Shown here piece after piece: positions 24,644 through 33,048 of a stretch of 64,000 nucleotides of DNA. The notes beneath the pieces are model-generated. The model saw nothing but the letters and a program-made list of their open reading frames with translations. It was not told where the DNA came from and ran no database searches. Positions within the stretch are counted from its first letter, which is position 1; every line of letters starts with the position of its first letter. Origin of the DNA: Streptomyces sp. IMTB 2501 (GTDB taxonomy: Bacteria; Actinomycetota; Actinomycetes; Streptomycetales; Streptomycetaceae); assembly GCF_001953885.1 (NCBI RefSeq), contig NZ_MQUS01000024.1, forward strand, positions 1 through 64,000, written 5' to 3'. Position numbers and translations under genes: made by a program.

Positions 24644-25969
24644 ATGAGTGCCCTGAGCGAAACGCCCTATCCCTACGACGCGCCCGTCTCCCAGGCGCTC
24701 TTCGACCGCGCCTCCGCCGTCACGCCGGGCGGCGTGAACTCCCCGGTGCGCGCCTTCCGCGCCGTCGGCGGCACGCCTCGCTTCATGGTGTCCGGGAGGG
24801 GGGCCTACCTCACCGACGCCGACGGCCGCGAGTACGTCGACCTCGTCTGCTCCTGGGGGCCGATGATCCTCGGGCACGCGCACCCCGAGGTCATCGCCGC
24901 CGTCCAGGAGGCCGTCGCGCGCGGTACGTCCTTCGGCACGCCCGGTGAGGGCGAGGTCGCGCTCGCCGAGGAGATCGTCGCCCGGGTGGAGCCCGTGGAG
25001 CAGGTACGGCTCGTCAGCAGCGGGACCGAGGCGACCATGAGCGCCATCCGGCTCGCCCGTGGGTTCACCCAGCGGGCCAAGGTCATCAAGTTCGCCGGCT
25101 GCTATCACGGGCATGTCGACAGCCTCCTGGCTGCCGCCGGGTCCGGTGTGGCCACGTTCGCCCTCCCCGACACCCCCGGCGTCACCGGCGCCCAGGCCGG
25201 CGACACGATCGTGCTGCCGTACAACGACCTGGAGGCCGTGCAGGAGGCCTTCCACCGGTACCCGGGCGAGATCGCGTGCGTGATCACCGAGGCCTCGCCG
25301 GGGAACATGGGCGTCGTCCCGCCGGACCCCGGCTTCAACCAGGGGCTGAAGGACGCCTGCCGCAAGAACGGCGCCCTCTACATCTCCGACGAGGTCATGA
25401 CCGGCTTCCGTACCAGCAGGAGCGGCTGGTACGGGATCGACGGGGTCAAGCCCGACCTGATGACCTTCGGGAAGGTGATGGGCGGTGGGTTCCCCGCCGC
25501 CGCGTTCGGCGGGCGGGCCGATGTCATGGCCCATCTCGCTCCCGCCGGGCCGGTGTACCAGGCCGGCACGCTGTCCGGGAACCCCGTCGCCACCGCCGCC
25601 GGGCTCGCCCAGCTGCGGCTGCTCGGCGACGCGGAGTACGACACCGTCAACGCCGTGTCCGCGCAGATCCAGGCCCTTGTCACCGAGGCGCTGAGCAAGG
25701 AGGGCGTCGCGCACCGGGTGCAGACGGCCTCCAACATGTTCTCCGTCTTCTTCACCGACCGGCAGGTGCGGACCTACGAGGACGCCAAGCGGCAGGAGTC
25801 GCACCGCTTCACCGCGTTCTTCCACTCCCTCCTCGCGAACGGCGTCTATCTGCCGCCGTCGTCCTTCGAGTCCTGGTTCGTGTCCACGGCCCACGACGAG
25901 CGGGCCATCCAGAAGATCGCCGACGCCCTTCCGGCGGCGGCCCGGGCGGCTGCGGAGGCCACCGCGTGA
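24644..25969 (+). CDS. hemL: Glutamate-1-semialdehyde 2,1-aminomutase
   Basis: PLP enzyme of the C5 haem pathway that converts glutamate-1-semialdehyde to 5-aminolevulinate. It has 441 aa. Signature segments: TPGGVNSPVRAFRAVGGTP, DLVCSWGPMILGHAHP, SSGTEATMSAIRLARG and KFAGCYHGHVD. The PLP lysine K277 lies in DLMTFGKVMGGGFPAAAFGG. The ATG at 24644 begins MSALSETPYPYD; a GGAG sits 12 nt upstream, slightly far. The downstream phosphatase start overlaps the hemL stop. Confidence 0.97.
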   Translation: MSALSETPYPYDAPVSQALFDRASAVTPGGVNSPVRAFRAVGGTPRFMVSGRGAYLTDADGREYVDLVCSWGPMILGHAHPEVIAAVQEAVARGTSFGTPGEGEVALAEEIVARVEPVEQVRLVSSGTEATMSAIRLARGFTQRAKVIKFAGCYHGHVDSLLAAAGSGVATFALPDTPGVTGAQAGDTIVLPYNDLEAVQEAFHRYPGEIACVITEASPGNMGVVPPDPGFNQGLKDACRKNGALYISDEVMTGFRTSRSGWYGIDGVKPDLMTFGKVMGGGFPAAAFGGRADVMAHLAPAGPVYQAGTLSGNPVATAAGLAQLRLLGDAEYDTVNAVSAQIQALVTEALSKEGVAHRVQTASNMFSVFFTDRQVRTYEDAKRQESHRFTAFFHSLLANGVYLPPSSFESWFVSTAHDERAIQKIADALPAAARAAAEATA

Positions 25970-26676
25970 GCAACAGCATCAGCAGCGGCGTCGGCGACCG
26001 GGACAAGGACGTCACCGTCGTCCATCTCATGCGGCACGGCGAGGTCGCCAACCCGGACGGGATTCTGTACGGGCGGCTGCCCGGGTACCACCTCTCCGAG
26101 CTGGGCCGGCAGATGGCCGACCGGGTCGCCGAGCACCTTGCCGCGCGGGACGTGACGTACGTCTGCGCCTCGCCGCTGGAGCGGGCGCAGGAGACGGCCA
26201 CCCCGATCGCCAAGGCACACGGTCTCGACCTGGACACCGACGAACGGCTCATCGAGGCCGACAACGTCTTCCAGGGCAAGACCTTCGGGGTGGGGGACGG
26301 CGCACTGCGCAAGCCCGACAACTGGAAGCATCTCGTCAACCCGTTCAAGCCGTCCTGGGGCGAGCCGTACGTCGACCAGGTGGTGCGGATGATGGGCGCG
26401 CTGAACGCGGCCAAGGACCAGGCCCGCGGGCACGAGGCGGTGCTGGTCAGTCATCAGCTGCCGATCTGGATCGTGCGGTCCTATGCGGAGCGGCGGCGGT
26501 TGTGGCACGATCCGCGCAAGAGGCAGTGCACCCTCGCCTCGCTGACGACTTTCACCTATCTCGGCGACAAGATCGTGTCCGTGGGCTACAGCGAGCCCGC
26601 CATCGATCTCGTCCCGGCCCATCTGCGGGCCGGCGCCAAGCCGGCGCCGGGGAAGAGCAAGGCCTTCGGTGCGTGA
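25966..26676 (+). CDS. Histidine phosphatase (phosphoglycerate-mutase-like)
   Basis: A 236-aa member of the histidine phosphatase superfamily. The GTG overlaps the hemL TGA (GTGA), so it is translationally coupled. The catalytic RHG motif is VVHLMRHGEVANP (R23, H24, G25). The second catalytic histidine is in VLVSHQLPIW, and ERAQETATPIA carries the phosphate-pocket arginine. A Lys/Pro/Ala tail follows. Its location between hemL and the cytochrome c maturation genes suggests a role tied to haem or respiration, but the substrate is unknown. Confidence 0.92.
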   Translation: MSNSISSGVGDRDKDVTVVHLMRHGEVANPDGILYGRLPGYHLSELGRQMADRVAEHLAARDVTYVCASPLERAQETATPIAKAHGLDLDTDERLIEADNVFQGKTFGVGDGALRKPDNWKHLVNPFKPSWGEPYVDQVVRMMGALNAAKDQARGHEAVLVSHQLPIWIVRSYAERRRLWHDPRKRQCTLASLTTFTYLGDKIVSVGYSEPAIDLVPAHLRAGAKPAPGKSKAFGA

Positions 26677-26691
26677 TGCCCAAGGCGCTCA

Positions 26692-26715
26692 ACTGCTGTT
26701 TCTGGCAGTGCTTTT
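26692..26715 (+). terminator. Weak terminator-like hairpin after the phosphatase gene
   Basis: ACTGC (26692-26696) and GCAGT (26705-26709) flank an 8-nt loop, followed by GCTTTT. The stem is short, but position and T-run fit a modest intrinsic terminator. Confidence 0.35.
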
Positions 26716-26776
26716 GACATCCCTTAGGATGCTTTTGCCGTAGATATTGCGAAAAACATACGAATTAAAGTGAACC

Positions 26777-26830
26777 TCCCCGACCGTCGCGCCCTCTCAG
26801 TGAGTGACAGCAGGCGCGACGAATCGGGGA
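26777..26830 (+). promoter_or_regulatory. Leader stem-loop that pairs with the ribosome binding site
   Basis: TCCCCGA (26777-26783) pairs with TCGGGGA (26824-26830), and GTCGCGCC (26786-26793) pairs with GGCGCGAC (26813-26820) around a 19-nt loop. The GGGGA of the right arm is the only Shine-Dalgarno for the ATG at 26836. The folded leader would therefore hide it. The sequence just upstream (26735-26770) is strikingly AT-rich and promoter-like. Confidence 0.5.
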
Positions 26831-26835
26831 TTTTC

Positions 26836-28101
26836 ATGCGCACCGTCTCCCGGACCTTCTCCCGCCGGGGAATACTCGGCCTCGGCGCGGGTGCCGCGGC
26901 CGCCGCCACTCTCGCCGGCTGCGGTAGCTCCACGTCATCGGACGGCAACGGGCACGCGGCCGGTTCCGGCGGCGGCAACAGCGGGCAGGGGGGCGACCCG
27001 AGTGCGCCCCAGGGCAAGCTCATCGGTGACGGCTCCACCTCCTTCACCGGCAAGCAGCCGCACCAGCCCGACAAGCCCGAGCCGCTGGAGCCCGGCCAGA
27101 CCCCGCCGCAGTTCGTGGTCTTCTCCTGGGACGGCGCCGGCGAGGTCGGCAACGGCCTCTTCCCGCGCTTCCTGGACCTGGCCAAGGAGCACGGCGCATC
27201 CATGACCTTCTTCCTCTCGGGTCTCTATCTGCTGCCCGAGGACAAGAAGCGGATGTACCAGCCGCCGAACAACAAGATCGGCGCCTCCGACATCGGCTAC
27301 CTGAACAACGATCACGTCAAGGCGACGCTGACCAACGTCCGTCGGGCCTGGCTTGAGGGCCACGAGATAGGCACCCACTTCAACGGGCACTTCTGCGGCG
27401 ACGCCCACACCTCGGTGAAGTGGTGGACGCCCCAGCAGTGGCACAGCGAGATCAAGCAGGCCAAGTCCTTCGTGCAGAACTGGAAGACCAACACCGGCTT
27501 CACGGACATGCCGGCCCTGCCGTTCGACTACGAGAAGGAACTCGTCGGCGGCCGTACGCCCTGTCTGCTCAACCAGCAGAACCTGCTGCCGACCGCCCGT
27601 GAGCTGGGCTGGCGCTACGACGCCTCCTCGCCCGGCGGCCTGCAGATGTGGCCCTCGAAGAAGCACGGGCTGTGGGACTTCCCGCTGCAGGCGATCCCCT
27701 TCCCCGGCAAGAAGTTCCAGGTCCTGTCCATGGACTACAACATGATGTTCAACCAGTCGCAGAACTCGACCAAGGCGCCGGCCTACAACTACCCGGCGTG
27801 GCGTGAGCAGGCGGCCGGGGCGTACATCGCCGGCTTCAAGCGGGCATACTTCTCAAACCGGGCGCCGTTCTTCATCGGCAACCACTTCGAGCACTGGAAC
27901 GGCGGCATCTACATGGATGCCGTCGAGCAGGCCTTCAAGCACATCGCGCAGGCGAAGGAGAAGGGCGCCGACGTCCGGCTGGTCTCCTTCCGGCAGTTCT
28001 GCGACTGGATCGACGTGCAGAAGCCCGAGGTGCTCGCCAAGCTGCGCACCCTGGCCCCCGGGCAGGCGCCTGCCGGTGGCTGGAAGACCTTCATCGCCTG
28101 A
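26836..28101 (+). CDS. Tat-type lipoprotein with a polysaccharide-deacetylase-like domain
   Basis: A 421-aa exported protein. The N-terminus RTFSRRGILGLGAGAAAAA contains a twin-arginine motif and ends in the lipobox TLAGC. A Gly/Ser/Asn spacer leads to a NodB-like fold: FVVFSWDGAGEVGNG carries the metal or catalytic aspartate, MTFFLSGLYL follows, and HEIGTHFNGHFC the metal-binding histidines. A later GNHFEHWNGG segment may hold another active-site histidine. The likely role is deacetylating a cell-wall polysaccharide, but an atypical substrate is possible. It lies between hemL and the ccs genes. Confidence 0.85.
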   Translation: MRTVSRTFSRRGILGLGAGAAAAATLAGCGSSTSSDGNGHAAGSGGGNSGQGGDPSAPQGKLIGDGSTSFTGKQPHQPDKPEPLEPGQTPPQFVVFSWDGAGEVGNGLFPRFLDLAKEHGASMTFFLSGLYLLPEDKKRMYQPPNNKIGASDIGYLNNDHVKATLTNVRRAWLEGHEIGTHFNGHFCGDAHTSVKWWTPQQWHSEIKQAKSFVQNWKTNTGFTDMPALPFDYEKELVGGRTPCLLNQQNLLPTARELGWRYDASSPGGLQMWPSKKHGLWDFPLQAIPFPGKKFQVLSMDYNMMFNQSQNSTKAPAYNYPAWREQAAGAYIAGFKRAYFSNRAPFFIGNHFEHWNGGIYMDAVEQAFKHIAQAKEKGADVRLVSFRQFCDWIDVQKPEVLAKLRTLAPGQAPAGGWKTFIA

Positions 28102-28257
28102 GCCGGTCTGTGAGTTCGCACAGGTCCGCATAGGTCCGCGTGGGTTCACCCTCGCCCCCTGCCGGAAATGTCCCGTGTAAATACGCCCTGAAATGCGGTT
28201 TTCCGCCCGGCAGGGGGGCGCGCGAGATCCCCGGAACTGACATGCGAAACTTTTCAC

Positions 28258-28848
28258 ATGAGTACCCGTAGCCGCGCCGTCCTGCTCAGTGCCGTGGCCG
28301 CCGTGGCGGCTCTGACCCTGTCCGCGTGCGGCAAGGGCGGCACCTCCGGCGGCGGTGGCAACACCAACTTCGTCACCGGCAACAGCGGCATCGACACCGT
28401 GCCCCAGGGCAAGCGCGACGCGGCCCCGGACCTGTCCGGCCAGACCATCGACGGCAAGACCCTGGACGTCGCCGCCTACAAGGGCCAGGTCGTCGTCGTC
28501 AACGTCTGGGGCTCGTGGTGCAGCCCGTGCCGGGAAGAGGCGCAGTACTTCGCCAAGGTCTCGAAGACTTACGAGGGCAAGGGCGTGGAGTTCGTCGGGA
28601 TCAACACCCGCGACACCAGCACCACCCCCGCGGTGAACTTCGAGAAGGAGCACGGGATCACCTACCCGAGCCTGTACGACCCCACGGGCAAGCTGATGCT
28701 CCGCTTCAAGAAGGGCACGCTCAACCCGCAGTTGATCCCCTCCACGCTCGTCATCGACAAGCACGGGAAGGTCGCCGCGCGCGCCCTGGAAGCGCTCGAC
28801 GACACCGCCCTGCTGAAGATGCTCAAGCCCGTCCTGGCGGAGAAGTGA
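28258..28848 (+). CDS. Thioredoxin-like lipoprotein for cytochrome c maturation (TlpA/ResA type)
   Basis: A 196-aa extracytoplasmic thiol reductant that keeps the apocytochrome CXXCH cysteines reduced for haem attachment. The lipobox is TLSAC (C24). The redox motif is WCSPC (C88, C91). The cis-proline loop lies around NPQLIPSTLVID. No clear Shine-Dalgarno precedes the ATG at 28258. It is first in the tlpA-ccdA-resB-ccsB operon; the next gene starts one base after its stop. Confidence 0.94.
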   Translation: MSTRSRAVLLSAVAAVAALTLSACGKGGTSGGGGNTNFVTGNSGIDTVPQGKRDAAPDLSGQTIDGKTLDVAAYKGQVVVVNVWGSWCSPCREEAQYFAKVSKTYEGKGVEFVGINTRDTSTTPAVNFEKEHGITYPSLYDPTGKLMLRFKKGTLNPQLIPSTLVIDKHGKVAARALEALDDTALLKMLKPVLAEK

Positions 28849-28849
28849 C

Positions 28850-29620
28850 GTGAGCGCGCTCGTGACGCTCGCGGCGACGGGCCAGAACGCGACCGTGCTC
28901 AACGGCGCCCTGCTGATCGCCCTGCCGGTCGCCCTGCTCGGCGGGCTCGTCTCCTTCTTCTCGCCCTGTGTCCTGCCGCTGGTCCCCGGCTATCTCTCCT
29001 ACGTCACCGGAGTCGCCGGCACCGACCTGGCCGACGCCCGGCGCGGGCGGATGGCCACCGGCGCGGCGCTGTTCGTCGTCGGCTTCACCGCCGTGTTCGT
29101 CTCCGGCGGGGCGCTCTTCGGCTTCTTCGGCTCCACCTTGCAGGAGTACAAGGACACGCTGTCCAAGGTGCTCGGCGTGCTCATGATCCTGCTGGGCGTG
29201 TTCTTCATGGGCCTGATGCCCTGGCTGACCCAGCGTGAGTTCCGCTTTCACCGGCGGCCGACCGCCGGGCTGATCGGCGCGCCCGTCCTCGGTGCCCTGT
29301 TCGGCATCGGCTGGACACCCTGCATCGGTCCCACCCTCGCCTCCGTGATCGCCCTGTCCTCCCAGCAGGCCAGCGCTGGCCGGGGCGCGATACTGACCGT
29401 CGCCTACTGCCTCGGCCTCGGTGTCCCCTTCGTCCTCACCGCCATCGCCTTCCGCAAGGCGCTCGGCGCGTTCGGCTGGGTCAAGCGCCACTATGTCTGG
29501 GTGATGCGCATCGGCGGCACGATGATGATCGTGACCGGTGTGCTGCTGCTGACCGGCGCCTGGGACAGTCTGGTGCAGCAGATGCAGACCTGGTCCAACG
29601 GCTTCACTGTGGGGATCTGA
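28850..29620 (+). CDS. ccdA: Cytochrome c biogenesis thiol transporter CcdA
   Basis: A 256-aa polytopic protein that carries electrons across the membrane to the TlpA/ResA-type protein. The two transport cysteines are C40 (SFFSPCVLPLVPGY) and C158 (GIGWTPCIGPTLA). About six helices. The GTG at 28850 starts one base after the tlpA-like stop, and the resB start is three bases after its own stop, so these genes form a tight operon. Confidence 0.95.
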   Translation: MSALVTLAATGQNATVLNGALLIALPVALLGGLVSFFSPCVLPLVPGYLSYVTGVAGTDLADARRGRMATGAALFVVGFTAVFVSGGALFGFFGSTLQEYKDTLSKVLGVLMILLGVFFMGLMPWLTQREFRFHRRPTAGLIGAPVLGALFGIGWTPCIGPTLASVIALSSQQASAGRGAILTVAYCLGLGVPFVLTAIAFRKALGAFGWVKRHYVWVMRIGGTMMIVTGVLLLTGAWDSLVQQMQTWSNGFTVGI

Positions 29621-29623
29621 TCG

Positions 29624-31351
29624 ATGAGCACAACCGAAACCGACAACAGCCGGGACCACGGCAGCCAGGACCAGGAGGACCTCGGCGCGGCCGGCTCCCA
29701 GCTGTCCACCGCGCCGGCGGAGGAGCTCTCCGCCGCGCCCGGCCTCGGTGTCATCGGCTGGGCCCGCTGGTTCTGGCGGCAGCTGACCTCCATGCGGGTC
29801 GCGCTGCTGCTGCTCCTGCTGCTCTCGCTCGGCGCGATCCCCGGCTCGCTCATCCCGCAGTCCGGCGCCGACCTGAACAAGGTCGACGACTTCCGCAAGG
29901 CCCACAAGACGCTCGCGCCGGTCTACGACAAGCTCGGACTGTTCCACGTCTACAGCTCGGTGTGGTTCTCCGCGATCTACATCCTGCTGTTCGTCTCCCT
30001 CATCGGCTGTATCGTCCCGCGCACCTGGCAGTTCGTCGGCCAGCTGCGCGGCCGGCCGCCGGGCGCGCCCAAGCGGCTGAACCGGCTGCCCGCCTACACC
30101 ACCTGGCGCACCACGGCCGAGCCCGAGCAGGTCCGCGAGGCCGCGCTCGCCCTGCTGAAGAAGCGCCGCTTCCGCGCCCATGTCGCCGGTGACGCCGTCG
30201 CCGCCGAGAAGGGCTATCTGCGCGAGCTGGGCAACCTGGCCTTCCACATCGCCCTGATCGTGCTGCTGGTCGCCTTCGCTTCCGGCCAGCTGTACAAGTC
30301 GGACGGCACCAAGCTGGTCGTCGAGGGCGACGGCTTCTCCAACTCGCTCCCGCAGTACGACGACTTCAAGTCCGGCAGCCTGTTCCAGAACGACGACCTC
30401 GTGCCGTTCAGCTTCAACCTCAAGAAGTTCAAGGGCACCTACGAGGTCACCGGTCCGAACAAGGGCACACCGCGCACCTACGAAGCGAACATCGGCTACA
30501 GCGAAGGTGCGTACGGCAAGGAGAAGCCGACCACCATCAAGGTCAACCAGCCGCTGCACATCGGCGACTCCAAGGTCTACCTCGTCAGCCACGGCTACGC
30601 GCCCGTCATCACGGTGCGCGACGGCAAGGGCGAGGTCGTCTACCACCAGGCCGTACCGCTGCTGCCGCTCGACGGAAACGTCACCTCCAACGGCGTGGTG
30701 AAGGTGATGGACGGCTACAAGAACGGGCAGGGCCAGTCGGAACAGCTCGGCTTCCAGGCGTTCTTCGTGCCGACCTTCAACCCGAAGGCGGGCACGATGC
30801 TCTCGCAGTTCCCGGCGCTGGTGAACCCGCTGCTCGCGGTGAACGCCTACCACGGCGACCTCGGCGTGGACTCGGGCATCCCGCAGAGCGTGTACCAGCT
30901 GGACAAGACGCACATGAAGGCGTTCAAGGACGGCAAGGGCCAGCTGCTGAAGAAGCTGCTGCAGCCGGGCGACACGCTCACGCTGCCGAACGGCGCCGGG
31001 TCCCTCACCTTCGAGAAGGACATCAAGCAGTGGGCCGGCTTCGAGATCGTCCAGGAGCCCGGCAGCGGCTGGGCACTCGGCGGTGCCATCACCGCGATCT
31101 TCGGTCTGGCCGGCTCCCTGTTCATCCAGCGGCGCCGGGTGTGGGTGCGCGCGGTGCCCGGCGCCGACGGCGTGACGGTCGTCGAGATGGCCGGGCTCGG
31201 CCGCAGCGAGTCCGCCAAGGTGCCCGAGGAACTGGGTGACCTCGCCGGAACCCTCTACGACCAGGCGCCGGGGGCACCCGATGGCCCGGAGGCGGAGCCG
31301 GACGCTGTGCCCGACTCCGACACCGCAGTTGCCGAAGGGGCTGAGAATTGA
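29624..31351 (+). CDS. resB: System II cytochrome c synthase subunit ResB
   Basis: A 575-aa membrane protein of the ResB/Ccs1 family, which with CcsB/ResC handles haem and attaches it to apocytochrome c. Helices lie at about residues 58-78 (ALLLLLLLSLGAIPGSLIPQ), 112-132, 200-220 and 485-505. The large loop between the last two is extracytoplasmic. The N-terminal ~40 residues are hydrophilic and Glu/Asp/Ser-rich, as usual in actinobacteria. An acidic tail follows the last helix. Confidence 0.96.
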   Translation: MSTTETDNSRDHGSQDQEDLGAAGSQLSTAPAEELSAAPGLGVIGWARWFWRQLTSMRVALLLLLLLSLGAIPGSLIPQSGADLNKVDDFRKAHKTLAPVYDKLGLFHVYSSVWFSAIYILLFVSLIGCIVPRTWQFVGQLRGRPPGAPKRLNRLPAYTTWRTTAEPEQVREAALALLKKRRFRAHVAGDAVAAEKGYLRELGNLAFHIALIVLLVAFASGQLYKSDGTKLVVEGDGFSNSLPQYDDFKSGSLFQNDDLVPFSFNLKKFKGTYEVTGPNKGTPRTYEANIGYSEGAYGKEKPTTIKVNQPLHIGDSKVYLVSHGYAPVITVRDGKGEVVYHQAVPLLPLDGNVTSNGVVKVMDGYKNGQGQSEQLGFQAFFVPTFNPKAGTMLSQFPALVNPLLAVNAYHGDLGVDSGIPQSVYQLDKTHMKAFKDGKGQLLKKLLQPGDTLTLPNGAGSLTFEKDIKQWAGFEIVQEPGSGWALGGAITAIFGLAGSLFIQRRRVWVRAVPGADGVTVVEMAGLGRSESAKVPEELGDLAGTLYDQAPGAPDGPEAEPDAVPDSDTAVAEGAEN

Positions 31352-31537
31352 ATCCGCGCCCTCGCGGTTCCAGGGAACGTCCTGGCTCACGCCGCCCGAC
31401 GGACCAACGGCCCGCCAGGTCTTCCACGATCAACGCCAGCCGGGTTGAAACCAGCCCGGTAACACGACCCCAAGCTTCCAGCAGACCTCGCCGCCGGGCC
31501 GCAAGTCGCCGGGACATTCACCCGAAGGAGTGCTGAG

Positions 31538-32620
31538 GTGACACTAGCCGCTGCCACCAACGAACATCTGGCGAGCATCAGCAACACGCTGATCTACTCG
31601 TCCATGGCCGTCTACACCCTGGCCTTCTTCGCGTACATCGCCGAATGGCTCTTCGGCAGCCGCAGCAAGGTCGCCCGTACGGCCGCCGCGCTCACCGCCG
31701 AGGGCGCGCAGAAGACGGGCGGGCCCGCCGTCACCGTCAAGCAGGCCGGCGGCACCGCAGTACTGGAGCGGCCCAAGGTCGTCGTCCGCTCGGCGTCCGG
31801 CGCCCGCGATGTGCCGGACGGACCCGGCGCGCACGGCGGGGACGTGCAGGGCGACCTGTACGGCCGGATCGCCGTGTCCCTCACGGTGCTCGCGTTCCTG
31901 GTGGAGCTGAGCGGTGTCATCGCCCGCGCGGCCTCCGTGCAGCGGGCGCCGTGGGGCAACATGTACGAGTTCAACATCACCTTCTCCACCGTCGCGGTCG
32001 CGGTGTACCTGGCGCTGCTGGCGCTGAAGAAGAACGTGCGCTGGCTCGGCCTGTTCCTGATCACCACGGTCCTGCTGGATCTGGGCCTGGCGGTCACCGT
32101 CCTGTACACGGCGAGCGACCAGCTGGTCCCCGCCCTGCACTCGTACTGGCTGTACATCCACGTCTCCACCGCGATCTTCTGCGGCGCGGTGTTCTACGTC
32201 GGCGCGGTCGCCACGATCCTTTACCTGTTCAAGGACTCGTACGAGAACAAGCTGCAGACCGGCGGCAAGCCCGGCGCCTTCGCCACCTCGGTGCTGGAGC
32301 GCCTGCCCGCCTCGGCGTCCCTGGACAAGTTCGCGTACCGGGTGAACGCGGCGGTGTTCCCGCTGTGGACGTTCACGATCATCGCGGGCGCGATCTGGGC
32401 GGGCGACGCCTGGGGCCGGTACTGGAACTGGGACCCGAAGGAGACCTGGTCCTTCATCACCTGGGTCGCCTACGCCTGCTATCTGCACGCCCGCGCGACG
32501 GCCGGCTGGAAGGGCCGCAAGGCCGCCTACCTGGCGATGATCGCCTTCGGCTGCTGGCTGTTCAACTACTACGGCGTCAACATCTTCGTCACCGGCAAGC
32601 ACTCCTACGCGGGCGTGTGA
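31538..32620 (+). CDS. ccsB: System II cytochrome c synthase subunit CcsB/ResC
   Basis: A 360-aa polytopic haem-handling protein. The haem-binding WWD-type segment is WGRYWNWDPKETWSFITW (about residues 290-308). A histidine-containing YWLYIHVSTAIFCGA helix (about 202-217) and the final YYGVNIF are also family features. GTG 31538 has AAGGAG at 7 nt spacing. A 186-bp gap separates it from resB; I see no gene in the gap and the operon probably continues through it. Confidence 0.96.
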   Translation: MTLAAATNEHLASISNTLIYSSMAVYTLAFFAYIAEWLFGSRSKVARTAAALTAEGAQKTGGPAVTVKQAGGTAVLERPKVVVRSASGARDVPDGPGAHGGDVQGDLYGRIAVSLTVLAFLVELSGVIARAASVQRAPWGNMYEFNITFSTVAVAVYLALLALKKNVRWLGLFLITTVLLDLGLAVTVLYTASDQLVPALHSYWLYIHVSTAIFCGAVFYVGAVATILYLFKDSYENKLQTGGKPGAFATSVLERLPASASLDKFAYRVNAAVFPLWTFTIIAGAIWAGDAWGRYWNWDPKETWSFITWVAYACYLHARATAGWKGRKAAYLAMIAFGCWLFNYYGVNIFVTGKHSYAGV

Positions 32621-32645
32621 GCCTGGAGGCGCCCACACTGGTGTC

Positions 32646-33047
32646 ATGAGCGGTTCCATCGCACAGGGCACCAGCCAGACCCACGGGAACACGCACATAC
32701 TCCACTTCCTGGTGCGGCTCCCGAGGCCCATGGAAGACGTCTGGCCGGCGGTGGCCACCCGTGAGGGACTCACGGGATGGTGCACCGCCGTCGACGTTCT
32801 CGAACCCCGGCTCGACGGCGCGGTCGTCCTGGGTGAGCTGGGTACCGGCCGGGTCACGGCCTGGGACGTGGACCGGGTCGCGGAGTACGGCATCGAGGGC
32901 GGCGGCCGGATCCGGTTCCATCTGGAGCGGGACGGGGACACGGCCAGCGTGCTGCGCTTCACCCGTGAGTTCCGGGGCGAGACCGACTCGGAGTCCGCCT
33001 GGCGGATCAGATTCGAACGCCTTGTCGAGCGCGTGGGGCGGCCCTAG
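32646..33047 (+). CDS. SRPBCC/AHSA1-like small-ligand-binding protein
   Basis: A 133-aa soluble protein. The pattern HFLVRLPRPMEDVWPAVATR followed by EGLTGWC and the strands GAVVLGELGTGRVTAW and GGRIRFHLERDG fits the AHSA1/START-like helix-grip fold. The usual C-terminal helix is short. It begins 25 bp after ccsB and may be read with that operon. It is convergent with the condensation-like gene, one base apart. Ligand unknown. Confidence 0.75.
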   Translation: MSGSIAQGTSQTHGNTHILHFLVRLPRPMEDVWPAVATREGLTGWCTAVDVLEPRLDGAVVLGELGTGRVTAWDVDRVAEYGIEGGGRIRFHLERDGDTASVLRFTREFRGETDSESAWRIRFERLVERVGRP

Positions 33048-33048
33048 G

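Noticed and set aside
28823..31390. An 855-codon minus-strand frame antisense to ccdA-resB
   Set aside because: Shadow frame; it lacks motifs and spans an obvious operon.
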